A stretch of 13,759 bases of DNA from Rubrobacter sp. (GCA_019247245.1 JAFAPF010000454.1:1-13759); one strand, 5' to 3'. Numbered from the stretch's first letter, positions 1-6,541 are shown. Notes: generated by a model not told the origin, from the letters alone. Numbers and translations: made by a program.

Positions 1-13
1 AATACGACATAAA

Positions 14-42
14 GAAGAGCCGGAGGTAGAAACCCCCGGCTC
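14..42 (-). terminator. Rho-independent terminator of the RDD gene
   Basis: Read on the minus strand, GAGCCGG (42-36) pairs with CCGGCTC (23-17), extended inward by GG/CC across one G-T wobble, with a short T-rich loop. A T-rich stretch (TTCTTT) follows. It lies about 20 bases after the stop of the RDD gene, the expected place for its terminator. Confidence 0.75.
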
Positions 43-63
43 CTACAACACAGTTTTTCTTCT

Positions 64-528
64 TTACTTGCGAACTACGAGGGTATGGGCCGCCCTGTCT
101 CCTAACCTTTGCCTCTTGGCCGAAGTCATCACCGCAATGAAGCCCACCAAGTAGGCGAAAAGCCCATCTATGATGCGCATCAGGGTTCTTATGGTTGCTG
201 CACCAAGCCCAGGCACCCCGTCATTGTCTTCCCGGACAACTTTTATCCCTAAGAGCATCTTCCCGAGGGTCTGTCCTAGGTATCCTTCCATGAGTATGTA
301 ATAAAGCAGGAAGATCACGACGTAGAGTAGGGTGGCCATGCCACTCATCGAAGCGCTCGGGGTGCCACCGTTGGTGGCAGAGGTTGTTCCAAAAAGCGAG
401 GATATCAACCAGAAGGGAATACCCAACACTACACCATCCACCAGGATAGCCAGAACTCTTCTGCCTGTGACATGCACATCCTCCTGGATGCCAGCAACTG
501 GCGGAGCAACATAACTCTCAGCAGCCAT
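64..528 (-). CDS. RDD family integral membrane protein
   Basis: A 154-residue protein with the layout of the RDD family. The first helix (about 26-46) is preceded by Arg23/Arg24 and contains Asp31 (GRRVLAILVDG). A second hydrophobic helix follows (64-83), then the family block GQTLGKMLLGIKVV (85-98), and then an Arg/Asp pair (R118, D121) leading into a third helix (121-135). The C-terminus, KRQRLGDRAAHTLVV, is typical of the family. RDD proteins are small inner-membrane proteins; some have been linked to ion transport, but the role of most is unknown and I cannot assign a substrate. The ATG at 528 is preceded by AAGGAG at good spacing. A TAATAT box at 582-577 and a conserved 22-bp element at 640-619 lie upstream. 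The gene appears monocistronic and ends in its own hairpin. Confidence 0.88.
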   Translation of the reverse strand: MAAESYVAPPVAGIQEDVHVTGRRVLAILVDGVVLGIPFWLISSLFGTTSATNGGTPSASMSGMATLLYVVIFLLYYILMEGYLGQTLGKMLLGIKVVREDNDGVPGLGAATIRTLMRIIDGLFAYLVGFIAVMTSAKRQRLGDRAAHTLVVRK

Positions 529-576
529 TACTTACTTCTCCTTTTCCTTCAGGGGCTAGACCTGACACCCCACCGT

Positions 577-582
577 ATATTA
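577..582 (-). promoter_or_regulatory. Candidate -10 box of the RDD gene
   Basis: TAATAT on the minus strand, about 50 bases upstream of the RDD start codon in otherwise GC-richer DNA. I see no convincing -35 at 16-18 bases. The conserved 22-bp element lies about 37 bases upstream of the box, a position suited to an activator site. The call rests on AT content and position only. Confidence 0.3.
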
Positions 583-618
583 CGCGCTGAAGTATGAAGT
601 AAGCTGAACGTATCACGC

Positions 619-640
619 ATGACCCAAATGGACTATTTTT
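619..640 (-). promoter_or_regulatory. Conserved 22-bp upstream element, copy 1
   Basis: On the minus strand this reads AAAAATA followed by GTCCATTTGGGTCAT. It is identical over 22 bases to 8766-8787 and differs by one base from 2641-2662. Its 3' end lies 90 bases upstream of the RDD start codon, on the same strand. It is not a perfect palindrome. Function unknown; its placement suggests a promoter or activator site. Confidence 0.6.
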
Positions 641-702
641 CACAAAGTTTTCAAGGTGCCTACCTTCCACAGTGGCGCAACGTAGCCGAGTCTGTAACCT
701 AT

Positions 703-750
703 AGCAGGAGCGGGCTTTAGCATATGCCAGTGCAAAGGCCCACGCCTGCT
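703..750. repeat. Long imperfect inverted repeat (hairpin)
   Basis: 703-718 pairs with 734-750 (AGCAGGAGCGGGCTTT against AAAGGCCCACGCCTGCT) with one mismatch, one wobble and one bulge. The loop is about 15 bases and contains the short palindrome CATATG. It lies beyond the stop of the hydrolase fragment (which ends at 837 on the minus strand) and upstream of the RDD gene. It may be a terminator for the hydrolase, although no clear T-run follows on the minus strand. The rest of 529-836 holds only the RDD upstream signals. Confidence 0.5.
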
Positions 751-836
751 TTCTAATCGTTACGTTCTCACTACTTCGATTTTACCCTCAGCGGCGTTGA
801 GTGAAGCCCGCCAGGCGAACGCCGGTGCTGCTCGCG

Positions 837-1339
837 TCAGTCGATCTGCTGGAGGAAGTTGTCGATGGTATTGGCGACCTGTTTTCCGAACTCTTGGAAC
901 AACATCGTGTAGTGGTTAGCTCCCGGAAGGAGACACTCCAAGCGTAGATCCAGAGCCTCCGCCGTGGTGTTGCGAGTCTCCTCTGGAATGAGGGGTTTGC
1001 TACCGGGGAAGAAGCCCTCCGCCGCCCGGATGAGCGCTACTGGCCACCCGACATCATTGAGGACGGCAGAGGTCGGGCCATCGAAGAAGACCGAGTTCGC
1101 ATCTTCCTCGGCCGCGCCGCGAGACGCTTTGGGGGTAAAGCCGCCATCTGTCCGCTCGAGGTCGTAGAGGTAGTAATCGGCGAGGTCGTATGGCAGATCT
1201 TCGAGTGTGAGGTTTTGGCCGGGGAACCAGAAGTCGAGATAGGCTTCTGGGGTCTCGAAGATCATATCGAGACGGCTGTATGCCCTCTCAAGGCCCTCCC
1301 GAACCTCCTCATCGGGCTCGGAAGGCTCCTCGGGCCTAG
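837..1339 (-). pseudogene. Alpha/beta hydrolase, C-terminal fragment cut by an IS element
   Basis: About 167 codons read in from the IS boundary at 1339 to TGA at 837. They match the cap and C-terminal part of an alpha/beta hydrolase. There is a helical cap-like segment (EEVREGLERAYSRLDMIFE, then a YLDFWFPG block). A late strand and turn follow (VGWPVALIRAAEGFFPGSKPLIP). The end carries the catalytic-histidine region (LLPGANHYTMLF). The N-terminal half, with the nucleophile elbow and oxyanion hole, is missing. The open frame continues about 200 bases into the IS, but that part is only antisense to the transposase. The right flank of the IS does not restore the N-terminus, so the lost half was deleted or moved. 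The fragment cannot be catalytic. Confidence 0.75.
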
Positions 1340-2202
1340 AGCCTGTTATGAACTTTCTGGGTCGGGGCGGTAGCATGGGTGTATGGATATACGCAAAACC
1401 TACCCCAGTGATGTGAGTGCCGACGAGTGGGCGTTCGTCGCGCCTTATCTGACGCTGATGAAGGAGGACGCCCCGCAGCGTGAGCACTCGTTGCGGGAGG
1501 TGTTCAATGGCCTGAGGTGGGTCGTGCGCTCCGGGGCCCAATGGCGGCTAATGCCTCACGACCTACCGCCGTGGCACACCGTCTACCAACAGACCCAGCG
1601 CTGGCTTAGGGCCGGTGTGTTCGAGGCGATTGTGCATGATCTGCGGATGCTGCTGCGGGAGATCGAGGGCAGGAGCCCAAGCCCCCGCGCTGCTGTCATC
1701 GACAGCCGGACACTGCAGTCGAGCTCGGAGAGCGGAGGCAGGGCCGGCTACGATGGGGCCAAGCGCAAGAAGGGCTCGAAGGTGCACATGGCGGTGGACA
1801 CGCTAGGGCAACTCTTAGCGCTGGTGGTGACGCCCGCCGACGAGGGAGACCGGGCGCAGGTCGGGGAGCTAGCCAAGGAGGTGCAGGAGACAACGGGGGA
1901 GAGTGTTGAGGTAGCATTCGTAGACCAAGGCTACAGTGGGGAGCGGCCTGCGGAGGAGGCTAAGGCGAACAGCATCCGGCTGGAGGTAGTCAAGCTGCCA
2001 AAGGCCAAACGAGGGTTTGTGCTCTTGCCTCGTCGATGGGTTGTGGAGCGCTCCTTTGCGTGGCTGAGCCGCTTTCGGCGCCTTGCCCGCGACTACGAGC
2101 GGCTGCCCGAGACGCTCAAGAATCTTCATCTATTAGCCTTCTCGATCCTCATGCTCAAACGCTTCGTCGCCCTTATGGCCCAATGTGCATAACAGGCTCT
2201 AG
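1336..2202 (+). mobile_element. Intact IS5-family insertion sequence with CTAG flanks
   Basis: The element spans 1340-2198 (859 bp). Its terminal inverted repeats are AGCCTGTTATG at 1340-1350 and CATAACAGGCT at 2188-2198, and the match continues a few bases inward. CTAG occurs directly outside both ends (1336-1339 and 2199-2202), as expected of a target duplication for IS5-type elements that use CTAG. It carries one full-length transposase gene whose TAA stop lies inside the right repeat. It interrupts the hydrolase region on the left. On the right it abuts a fragment of a different gene on the other strand, so the two flanks may no longer be the original target. Confidence 0.85.
1383..2192 (+). 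CDS. IS5-family DDE transposase
   Basis: A 269-residue, single-frame transposase. The N-terminal part is the helix-turn-helix-like DUF4096 region seen in many IS5 transposases (DEWAFVAPYL, then GLRWVVRSGAQWRLMPHDLPPWHTVYQ, about 15-70). The catalytic core carries Asp107 (VIDSRTLQ), Asp181 (FVDQGYSGE) and Glu222 (WVVERSFAWLSRFRRLARDYE), the full DDE triad with the expected spacing. The block GYDGAKRKKGSKVHMAVDT (122-140) is typical of the IS5 family. There is no frameshift or stop, so the element is potentially active. No good ribosome-binding site precedes the ATG at 1383, as is usual for transposases. The IS5 subgroup cannot be settled without a database comparison. Confidence 0.93.
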   Translation: MDIRKTYPSDVSADEWAFVAPYLTLMKEDAPQREHSLREVFNGLRWVVRSGAQWRLMPHDLPPWHTVYQQTQRWLRAGVFEAIVHDLRMLLREIEGRSPSPRAAVIDSRTLQSSSESGGRAGYDGAKRKKGSKVHMAVDTLGQLLALVVTPADEGDRAQVGELAKEVQETTGESVEVAFVDQGYSGERPAEEAKANSIRLEVVKLPKAKRGFVLLPRRWVVERSFAWLSRFRRLARDYERLPETLKNLHLLAFSILMLKRFVALMAQCA

Positions 2203-2289
2203 CCCGACGAGGCTCTTGTCCCCTACGAAGAGTTGGTAGGAGACGGTAAGGCTTGCTACTACACCCCCGGTAATTTTCTCTCCTCTTGA
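2203..2289 (+). pseudogene. Fragment of a small hypothetical protein, paralogue of 2734-2974
   Basis: Immediately right of the IS, a plus-strand frame reads PDEALVPYEELVG and then CYYTPGNFL before a TGA at 2287-2289. It aligns with PEDSFAPYEEFLVGGNTYYFTPGGFL of the intact gene about 590 bases downstream, and the DNA is also clearly similar (CCTACGA.GAGTT, then ACACCCCCGG). If the IS were excised, the codon before the fragment would be the stop TAG, so it cannot have continued from the left flank. Its own 5' part is missing. It appears to be the remnant of a duplicated gene, cut at its 5' end by the IS or by recombination through it. Confidence 0.6.
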
Positions 2290-2402
2290 CTTTGCTCTTT
2301 TCAGGGACAGCGCTTCTCCTCGTCGAAACTTGACACAACTGCAACCGACTCGTCCTCGGTGTACGGTGAGAGGTCCGTGGGGAAGGTTTCTCCAAGGACA
2401 CG

Positions 2403-2492
2403 ATGACCGGACCACAGACTATGGAAATTATGTTGTTGATGTCTCAAGAACAACAAAGAGATTTGCTAAAGAAGCTAGCGCATAATAGATGA
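2403..2492 (+). CDS. Possible 29-residue ORF ahead of a terminator
   Basis: ATG at 2403 opens a 29-codon frame ending at TGA 2490. AAGGA lies four bases upstream, which is close for a ribosome-binding site. The peptide begins MTGPQTMEIMLLMSQEQQ and ends in a basic segment (LLKKLAHNR); it could form an amphipathic helix. A hairpin with a T-run begins about 10 bases after the stop, the main reason to consider it real. No family is recognised. The frame stays open about 10 codons further upstream, so it may instead be the tail of a decayed gene. Confidence 0.25.
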   Translation: MTGPQTMEIMLLMSQEQQRDLLKKLAHNR

Positions 2493-2501
2493 GTCGATAA
2501 C

Positions 2502-2536
2502 CGAGAAGATCGGGTTATTAACCCGGCTCTCTTTTT
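2502..2536 (+). terminator. Rho-independent terminator
   Basis: CGGGTT (2511-2516) and AACCCG (2520-2525) form a stem around a three-base loop, extended imperfectly by GAG and CTC outside. A run of five T follows (2532-2536). It would end transcription arriving from the transposase or the small ORF at 2403-2492. Confidence 0.65.
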
Positions 2537-2590
2537 ACACCCTCTTTATTTAGATCTAGAGGCCACGGGGCAGCAGCTCTTTATAGATAT

Positions 2591-2622
2591 ATAGGCTGTG
2601 CTTTCTATAGGCTGTGCTTTCT
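2591..2622. repeat. Tandem 16-bp duplication
   Basis: ATAGGCTGTGCTTTCT occurs twice with no spacer, at 2591-2606 and 2607-2622. It lies just upstream of the second copy of the conserved 22-bp element. It may be a replication-slippage duplication or a duplicated protein-binding site. Confidence 0.85.
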
Positions 2623-2640
2623 GGATGCAGGGGTTTTTCA

Positions 2641-2662
2641 AAAAATGGTCCATTTGGGTCAT
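2641..2662 (+). promoter_or_regulatory. Conserved 22-bp upstream element, copy 2
   Basis: It reads AAAAATG followed by GTCCATTTGGGTCAT and matches copies 1 and 3 at 21 of 22 bases. It ends 71 bases upstream of the preferred start of the small hypothetical gene (2734) and points the same way. With copy 1 it also shares the next two bases, GC, and then a similar TGATAC/GAGATAC segment. A longer ORF that starts at 2645 inside this element is unlikely to be the true start. Confidence 0.6.
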
Positions 2663-2733
2663 GCTGAGATACCGGCGAATCTTGTAGTGTTTCTAGACTG
2701 TTGTTGTACGAAGAGAAGGAGGCGACCGTATAA

Positions 2734-2974
2734 AATGATGCTACGTGATACTGCGGCGGAGAACATCCTCGTACGCCTTAGCGATCTAGAGAACTATCCG
2801 GAAGACTCCTTCGCCCCTTACGAGGAGTTCTTGGTAGGTGGCAATACCTATTACTTCACCCCCGGCGGCTTCCTCTACCGCAAAGAAGAGCCTGCCGCAG
2901 AAGAAGTGGGGGGCGTCTTCTGTGGCTATCTTACCGACGAAGTCTGGCACTACAGATCCAACAAGGGCTACTAA
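2734..2974 (+). CDS. Small hypothetical protein
   Basis: About 79 residues from ATG 2734. A strong AAGGAGG (about 2716-2722) lies roughly 12 bases upstream; an ATG directly after it in frame (2737) gives slightly longer spacing. The frame remains open back to 2645, but that start has no ribosome-binding site and lies in the conserved element. The protein is acidic, soluble and rich in aromatics: DLENYPEDSFAPYEEFLV, then YYFTPGGFLYR, an acidic linker, and GYLTDEVWHYRSNKGY at the C-terminus. There is no signal peptide or membrane segment. I do not recognise the family. A truncated paralogue at 2203-2289 shows that the PYEE..LVG...YY.TPG.FL core is the conserved part. It is monocistronic, preceded by the conserved 22-bp element and followed by a hairpin. 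Confidence 0.6.
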
Positions 2975-2986
2975 AGCTCCTCCTAA

Positions 2987-3039
2987 GAGAGCCGGGTTAG
3001 GCTTGCGGCTTGTACGAGAGGGTGCCAAACCGGCTCTCG
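2987..3039 (+). terminator. Hairpin region after the small hypothetical gene
   Basis: GAGAGCCGG (2987-2995) pairs perfectly with CCGGCTCTC (3030-3038) around a loop of about 34 bases, beginning 13 bases after the stop. A competing stem is possible between CGAGAG (3015-3020) and CTCTCG (3034-3039). No T-run follows, so this is at best a weak terminator. The GAGCCGG core is shared with the hairpins at 14-42 and, in part, at 2502-2536. Confidence 0.4.
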
Positions 3040-3460
3040 GTCTCTACCGTCTCAGAACGGCCTGAGCACGGGCATATAGGTTATCGGAGCACAGGCGATT
3101 TAGGTCGCGTAGTGGCCTCGGCTATATACCACAATATGAGTATGACTAGAAGCCATCTCATAAATACCAACCGGGGATTAGTAGCCTAGGCGGTTTTGTG
3201 CTTTCAAACTACGGTTTCAATGGCTCCGATATGCGTTGTCAAAACACCGTCCTCCTCCACACTAGGCTCCTTGCTCGTAGCGAACCTAGGTTTTCGATAA
3301 TTCGAAGCTGGTTTCATCGCTGCTCTCGGAAAGCGAGGCACAAAAGTGCAACCTATCAGGTTTTCCACTTTGGGCTCGGTACATTCGCGGGTATCTCAGC
3401 GCTAGGCGAAACTGCGCTTACGAACTCCACAATCTCCTGACAGCCTGGGCTGTGCGCAAG
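3040..3460. other. Non-coding interval
   Basis: I see no supported gene in this interval. The open frame at 3198-3440 has no ribosome-binding site, a composition unlike a protein (many Ser, Arg and Cys) and no recognisable motif. The base composition is lower in GC than the flanking operon. Upstream promoter elements of the marR operon may lie at the right end. Confidence 0.5.
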
Positions 3461-3463
3461 ATA

Positions 3464-3494
3464 TTGCATACATGCTAATATTGCACTAATGCAA
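3464..3494 (+). promoter_or_regulatory. Double palindromic operator overlapping the marR promoter and start
   Basis: There are two copies of an inverted repeat of the form TTGCA-N4-TGCAA. Site 1 is TTGCATACATGCTA (3464-3477, one mismatch) and site 2 is TTGCACTAATGCAA (3481-3494, perfect). The spacing is 17 bp centre to centre, close to two helical turns. A TAATAT -10-like box (3476-3481) lies between them, and site 2 covers the ATG at 3489. This is the classic arrangement for autorepression by a MarR dimer. With the -10 only seven bases from the ATG and no ribosome-binding site before it, the message may be leaderless. Confidence 0.65.
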
Positions 3495-3938
3495 GGAAAT
3501 GAGCAAATCGAGGCCCTGGTTCGAAGCTACGGCCGATTACGCCGCGCTATATGGCGCGACTTCGCGCGCAACCTTATCCGCAGCTTCGGTGACTTCGAGT
3601 TTTCCCTGGTCCAGATGGTTACCCTCTTGCTGCTCGATGAAGAAGGGGAACTTGCTATCAAGCAGGTTGCGGCGGAGTTGGAGCGTTCTGTATCGGCCAC
3701 CAGCCGCATGCTCGATCAGCTTGTCAAGCGAGGACTGGTTAGCCGACGCGAGAACGAGGGAGACCGACGCCAAAAGCTTGTGGCGATTACCGAGAGTGGT
3801 CGCACACTCCTCGCCGCAGTGGAGCGGCGTCGCGTGGACGCCCAATTAAAGATCATGCAAAACCTCTCGGCCGAGGAGCGAGCAGAAGTCGTGCGGGCGA
3901 TGACGCTCATCGCCGGGGCCTGTGATAGGAGGGTATGA
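3489..3938 (+). CDS. MarR-family transcriptional regulator
   Basis: 149 residues, the normal length for MarR proteins. N-terminal and C-terminal helices for dimerisation flank a winged helix-turn-helix at about residues 40-110: FEFSLVQMVTLLLLDEEGELAIKQVAAELERSVSATSRMLDQLVKRGLV in helical pieces, then the wing with the conserved ENEGDRRQKLVAITESG. MarR dimers usually repress their own operon and release DNA when they bind a small ligand. A double palindrome covers the promoter and start codon. The ATG at 3489 has no Shine-Dalgarno sequence, and the AAGGAA inside the gene serves no MarR-frame start. The TGA overlaps the ATG of the next gene (ATGA), so the two are translationally coupled. The ligand is unknown; the partner suggests an antibiotic or aromatic compound. 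Confidence 0.93.
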   Translation: MQGNEQIEALVRSYGRLRRAIWRDFARNLIRSFGDFEFSLVQMVTLLLLDEEGELAIKQVAAELERSVSATSRMLDQLVKRGLVSRRENEGDRRQKLVAITESGRTLLAAVERRRVDAQLKIMQNLSAEERAEVVRAMTLIAGACDRRV

Positions 3939-6541
3939 ACGCGCAAATGCGCCCTCTGGGTCACGATCAGGAGGAGAATGAATATTGGATGGGCGACGAG
4001 GGACGTATCATCTTTCTGTTATCCGCGATCGACCGTACCGTGATTCCCATCGCAGGAGGCAAGGCGGCGAATCTTGGCGAACTGACGCGTGCCGGGTTCC
4101 CGGTCCCGCCCGGCTTTACCGTGAGCAGCGCTGCTTACTCCCTCGTTGCAGAGCGTGCCGGCCTCGAGTCGATCCTTACCGCACTGGCCGCGACGCACCC
4201 GGCAGACACCACGCACCTGGCAGAGTTAGCCGCGACTGCGCGCGAGCGCCTGCTCTCGGCACCTGTGCCAACCGCTGTCGTCGAGGCGATCGCTGCTGCG
4301 TACCAGACGCTGGGGAATAACATACCCGTTCCGGTGGCTGTGCGCTCGAGCGCGACGCTCGAGGACCTGCCGGAGGCAACATTCGCCGGCCAGCAGGACA
4401 CCTTCCTCAACATCGTGGGTATCGACGCCGTTATCGATGCGGTGCAGCGCTGCTGGGTCTCGCTCTGGAGCGACCGGGCTGTCGCCTACCGCGCGCGCCA
4501 GGGGCTCGACCAGCAGACGGTGAAGCTGGCAGTCGTAATCCAACGCATGGTATCGGCTGAGGTCGCGGGGGTCCTCTTCACCGCCAATCCGGTTACGGGC
4601 ACGCGGGACGAGATTGCCATCGATGCTAGCCCCGGCCTCGGAGAGACAGTCGTCTCCGGCTTGACCACCCCTGACCACTTCGTTCTGCGGAGGCGATGGT
4701 GCAGATGGAGCATTGCCGAGCGACGTCCAGGGCGGCGCGAGGTGATCATCCGGGCACGATCGGACGGTAGCACGGAGCAGATCAAAGGATCGACTAGCAT
4801 GGACGTTTCGGAGCTTCCGGACCAGGCGCTGCGACGGCTCGCACGCCTGGGTGCAGCTATCGAGCGGCACTTCGGTCGTCCTCAGGACGTCGAGTGGGCC
4901 TGGGCCGATGGAGAGCTTTTCATCGTCCAAGCTCGCCCGATTACTGCTCTGCCTGAGCCCCTCCCTCACCCGAGCAAGCTGCAACTTAGGATGGGTGGTA
5001 TGTTCGCAGAGATGCTCCCGATCCGACCCTACCCGATCGATCTGACCACCTGGATGCCTGCACTATTCACTGCTATCGCGTGGATCTTTGCACCACTCGG
5101 GCTGGCGGGCCCGCGCTTCGACCAGGCGTTTGTCGAGGAGGATGGCATCGCCGTTCGGTTCAGCGGCCGGTCATCTGTCCACCTGAGCCTAAGCGTCTTG
5201 CTGGTCCCGGTACGACTGCTGCGACTCATCCGACGCTACAATCCTATCCAGTGGCGCGACGACCCGCTGCTGGCGGCGGCTCAGGCTCGGGCCCACGCCC
5301 TAGAGGCACGCGAGTTCCAGGCGCTCTCCTGGAAGGACCTGCTCGCTACGGTGCACGAGGCTCTAGCGCTCCCGCTGCCCATCGCCGGGGAGCTCCGGCG
5401 TCGCTATATGCCGCGGGCGACGCTCGCCGCCGGGCTGCTTCGCGCCGTACTGGGCTTGCTGAGAGTTGGAGACCGCTTCGGCGTGCTCCTCTCGGGCGCC
5501 GAGAACAAAACGTTGGAGGCCAACCGCGCGCTGGAGACATTGGGGACACAAGTGCGATCCGACCCCGCCCTTGTCGAGGCCTTCGCACGCTACGAAGCCG
5601 GTGCGCTGCGGACGGAGCTGAAGAGCCTGCGCTCCCGGCAGTCTTTCCTTGAAAGGCTGGACGCCTTCCTAGACCGCTACGGACACCGCGAGACGACGTC
5701 CGCTCTGCTGGTTTCGCAGCCAACCTGGAAAGATGCACCGGAGGTGGTGCTCGGCATCCTCAAGGGGCTCGCCCTGGTGGAGCCGCGGTCTCAGACCAGC
5801 CGACCAGCGTGGGAAGTGGCACGAGATGAGCTGCTGGCACACCCCCTCCTCCGGTTCTGGCTCCTGCGGACCATATTCCTCAAGCTCCTCAGGGAGGCGC
5901 GGTGTCTTCTGCAGATCCGGGAGGACACCCACTTCTACGCCACGCTGCCCTTGCCTACCATCCGACGGACACTGCTTGAGCTCGGCCGGCGTCTCGTAAT
6001 CATCGGCGTGCTTGCCTCTCCCAAGGACATCTTCCACCTCAAGCTGAGTGAGCTCGAGCGGGTCGACGGGAGGTGGCCACCGCCATCGCAGCTGGCCGAC
6101 GAACTGCGAAAGGTAATGCTGCGGCGCAAGGAACGGCGCGCCGAACTCGAGAGCACACCACTCATCGACCCCAGACTCTTCGGCCGAACCGAGCTTGAGG
6201 GCGGCGTGCTGCTGAGCGGGACGCCGGGCAGCCCCGGTGTAGCGGAAGGGCCGGTGCGCATCATCCGTGATGGCTCGCAATTCGACAAGCTTCGCCCGGG
6301 TGAGGTGTTGGTTGCGCCATACACGAATCCGGCCTGGACTCCGCTCTTTCAGCGAGCCGCAGCGGTTGTGGTGGACAGCGGCGGCGCAGCGTCACATGCG
6401 GCTATCGTGGCGCGCGAGTACGGGATACCGGCTGTTATGGGCACGATCGAAGGCACGAAGAAGCTGACAGACGGGCAGCGGGTGATGGTCGACGGAGATC
6501 AGGGACGCGTTGCGCTCCTTGGTGGAAAAGGCTTGACATGA
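3935..6541 (+). CDS. PEP-utilising phosphotransferase, resembling rifampin phosphotransferase
   Basis: 868 residues. The N-terminal ATP-grasp/PPDK_N domain (about 28-340) carries GGKAANLGEL (41-50), VRSSATLEDLPEATFAGQQ, FTANPVTGTRDE and the closing QARPI. A divergent, mostly helical central domain follows (about 345-760). The C-terminal swivelling phosphohistidine domain contains SGGAASHAAIVARE with catalytic His821. Order, length and the His position near 821-825 match rifampin phosphotransferase, which inactivates rifamycins using ATP. PEP synthase is shorter and differs in the middle. The central domain should decide the substrate and is divergent, so other small-molecule targets remain possible. 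The ATG at 3935 overlaps the MarR stop, but its AGGAGG lies only two bases upstream. ATG 3947 or ATG 3989 (after AGGAGGAG) may be the main start, and homology begins after the latter. GC content is higher than in the surrounding genes. Confidence 0.85.
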   Translation: MNAQMRPLGHDQEENEYWMGDEGRIIFLLSAIDRTVIPIAGGKAANLGELTRAGFPVPPGFTVSSAAYSLVAERAGLESILTALAATHPADTTHLAELAATARERLLSAPVPTAVVEAIAAAYQTLGNNIPVPVAVRSSATLEDLPEATFAGQQDTFLNIVGIDAVIDAVQRCWVSLWSDRAVAYRARQGLDQQTVKLAVVIQRMVSAEVAGVLFTANPVTGTRDEIAIDASPGLGETVVSGLTTPDHFVLRRRWCRWSIAERRPGRREVIIRARSDGSTEQIKGSTSMDVSELPDQALRRLARLGAAIERHFGRPQDVEWAWADGELFIVQARPITALPEPLPHPSKLQLRMGGMFAEMLPIRPYPIDLTTWMPALFTAIAWIFAPLGLAGPRFDQAFVEEDGIAVRFSGRSSVHLSLSVLLVPVRLLRLIRRYNPIQWRDDPLLAAAQARAHALEAREFQALSWKDLLATVHEALALPLPIAGELRRRYMPRATLAAGLLRAVLGLLRVGDRFGVLLSGAENKTLEANRALETLGTQVRSDPALVEAFARYEAGALRTELKSLRSRQSFLERLDAFLDRYGHRETTSALLVSQPTWKDAPEVVLGILKGLALVEPRSQTSRPAWEVARDELLAHPLLRFWLLRTIFLKLLREARCLLQIREDTHFYATLPLPTIRRTLLELGRRLVIIGVLASPKDIFHLKLSELERVDGRWPPPSQLADELRKVMLRRKERRAELESTPLIDPRLFGRTELEGGVLLSGTPGSPGVAEGPVRIIRDGSQFDKLRPGEVLVAPYTNPAWTPLFQRAAAVVVDSGGAASHAAIVAREYGIPAVMGTIEGTKKLTDGQRVMVDGDQGRVALLGGKGLT

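Noticed and set aside
1340..1541. Extension of the hydrolase frame into the IS, giving a 234-codon ORF
   Set aside because: This part is antisense to the transposase N-terminus and lies inside the element, so it is a chance open frame and not part of the hydrolase.
2998..3012. GGCTTGCGGCTTG resembles the half-palindrome of the rifamycin-associated element found upstream of some rifampin-resistance genes
   Set aside because: Only about ten bases fit, the palindrome is not completed, and it lies roughly 480 bases upstream of the operon, behind another gene's hairpin. Chance is the better explanation.
3198..3440. 80-codon open frame upstream of the MarR gene
   Set aside because: No ribosome-binding site, no motif and a composition unlike a folded protein.
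3499..3849. Open frame with an ATG after AAGGAA at the start of the MarR gene
   Set aside because: The translation has no family features, and the overlapping frame gives a complete MarR protein.
4226..4984. 252-codon minus-strand open frame inside the PEP-utilising enzyme gene
   Set aside because: It lies entirely antisense to a clearly homologous gene and is explained by GC-rich codon bias.
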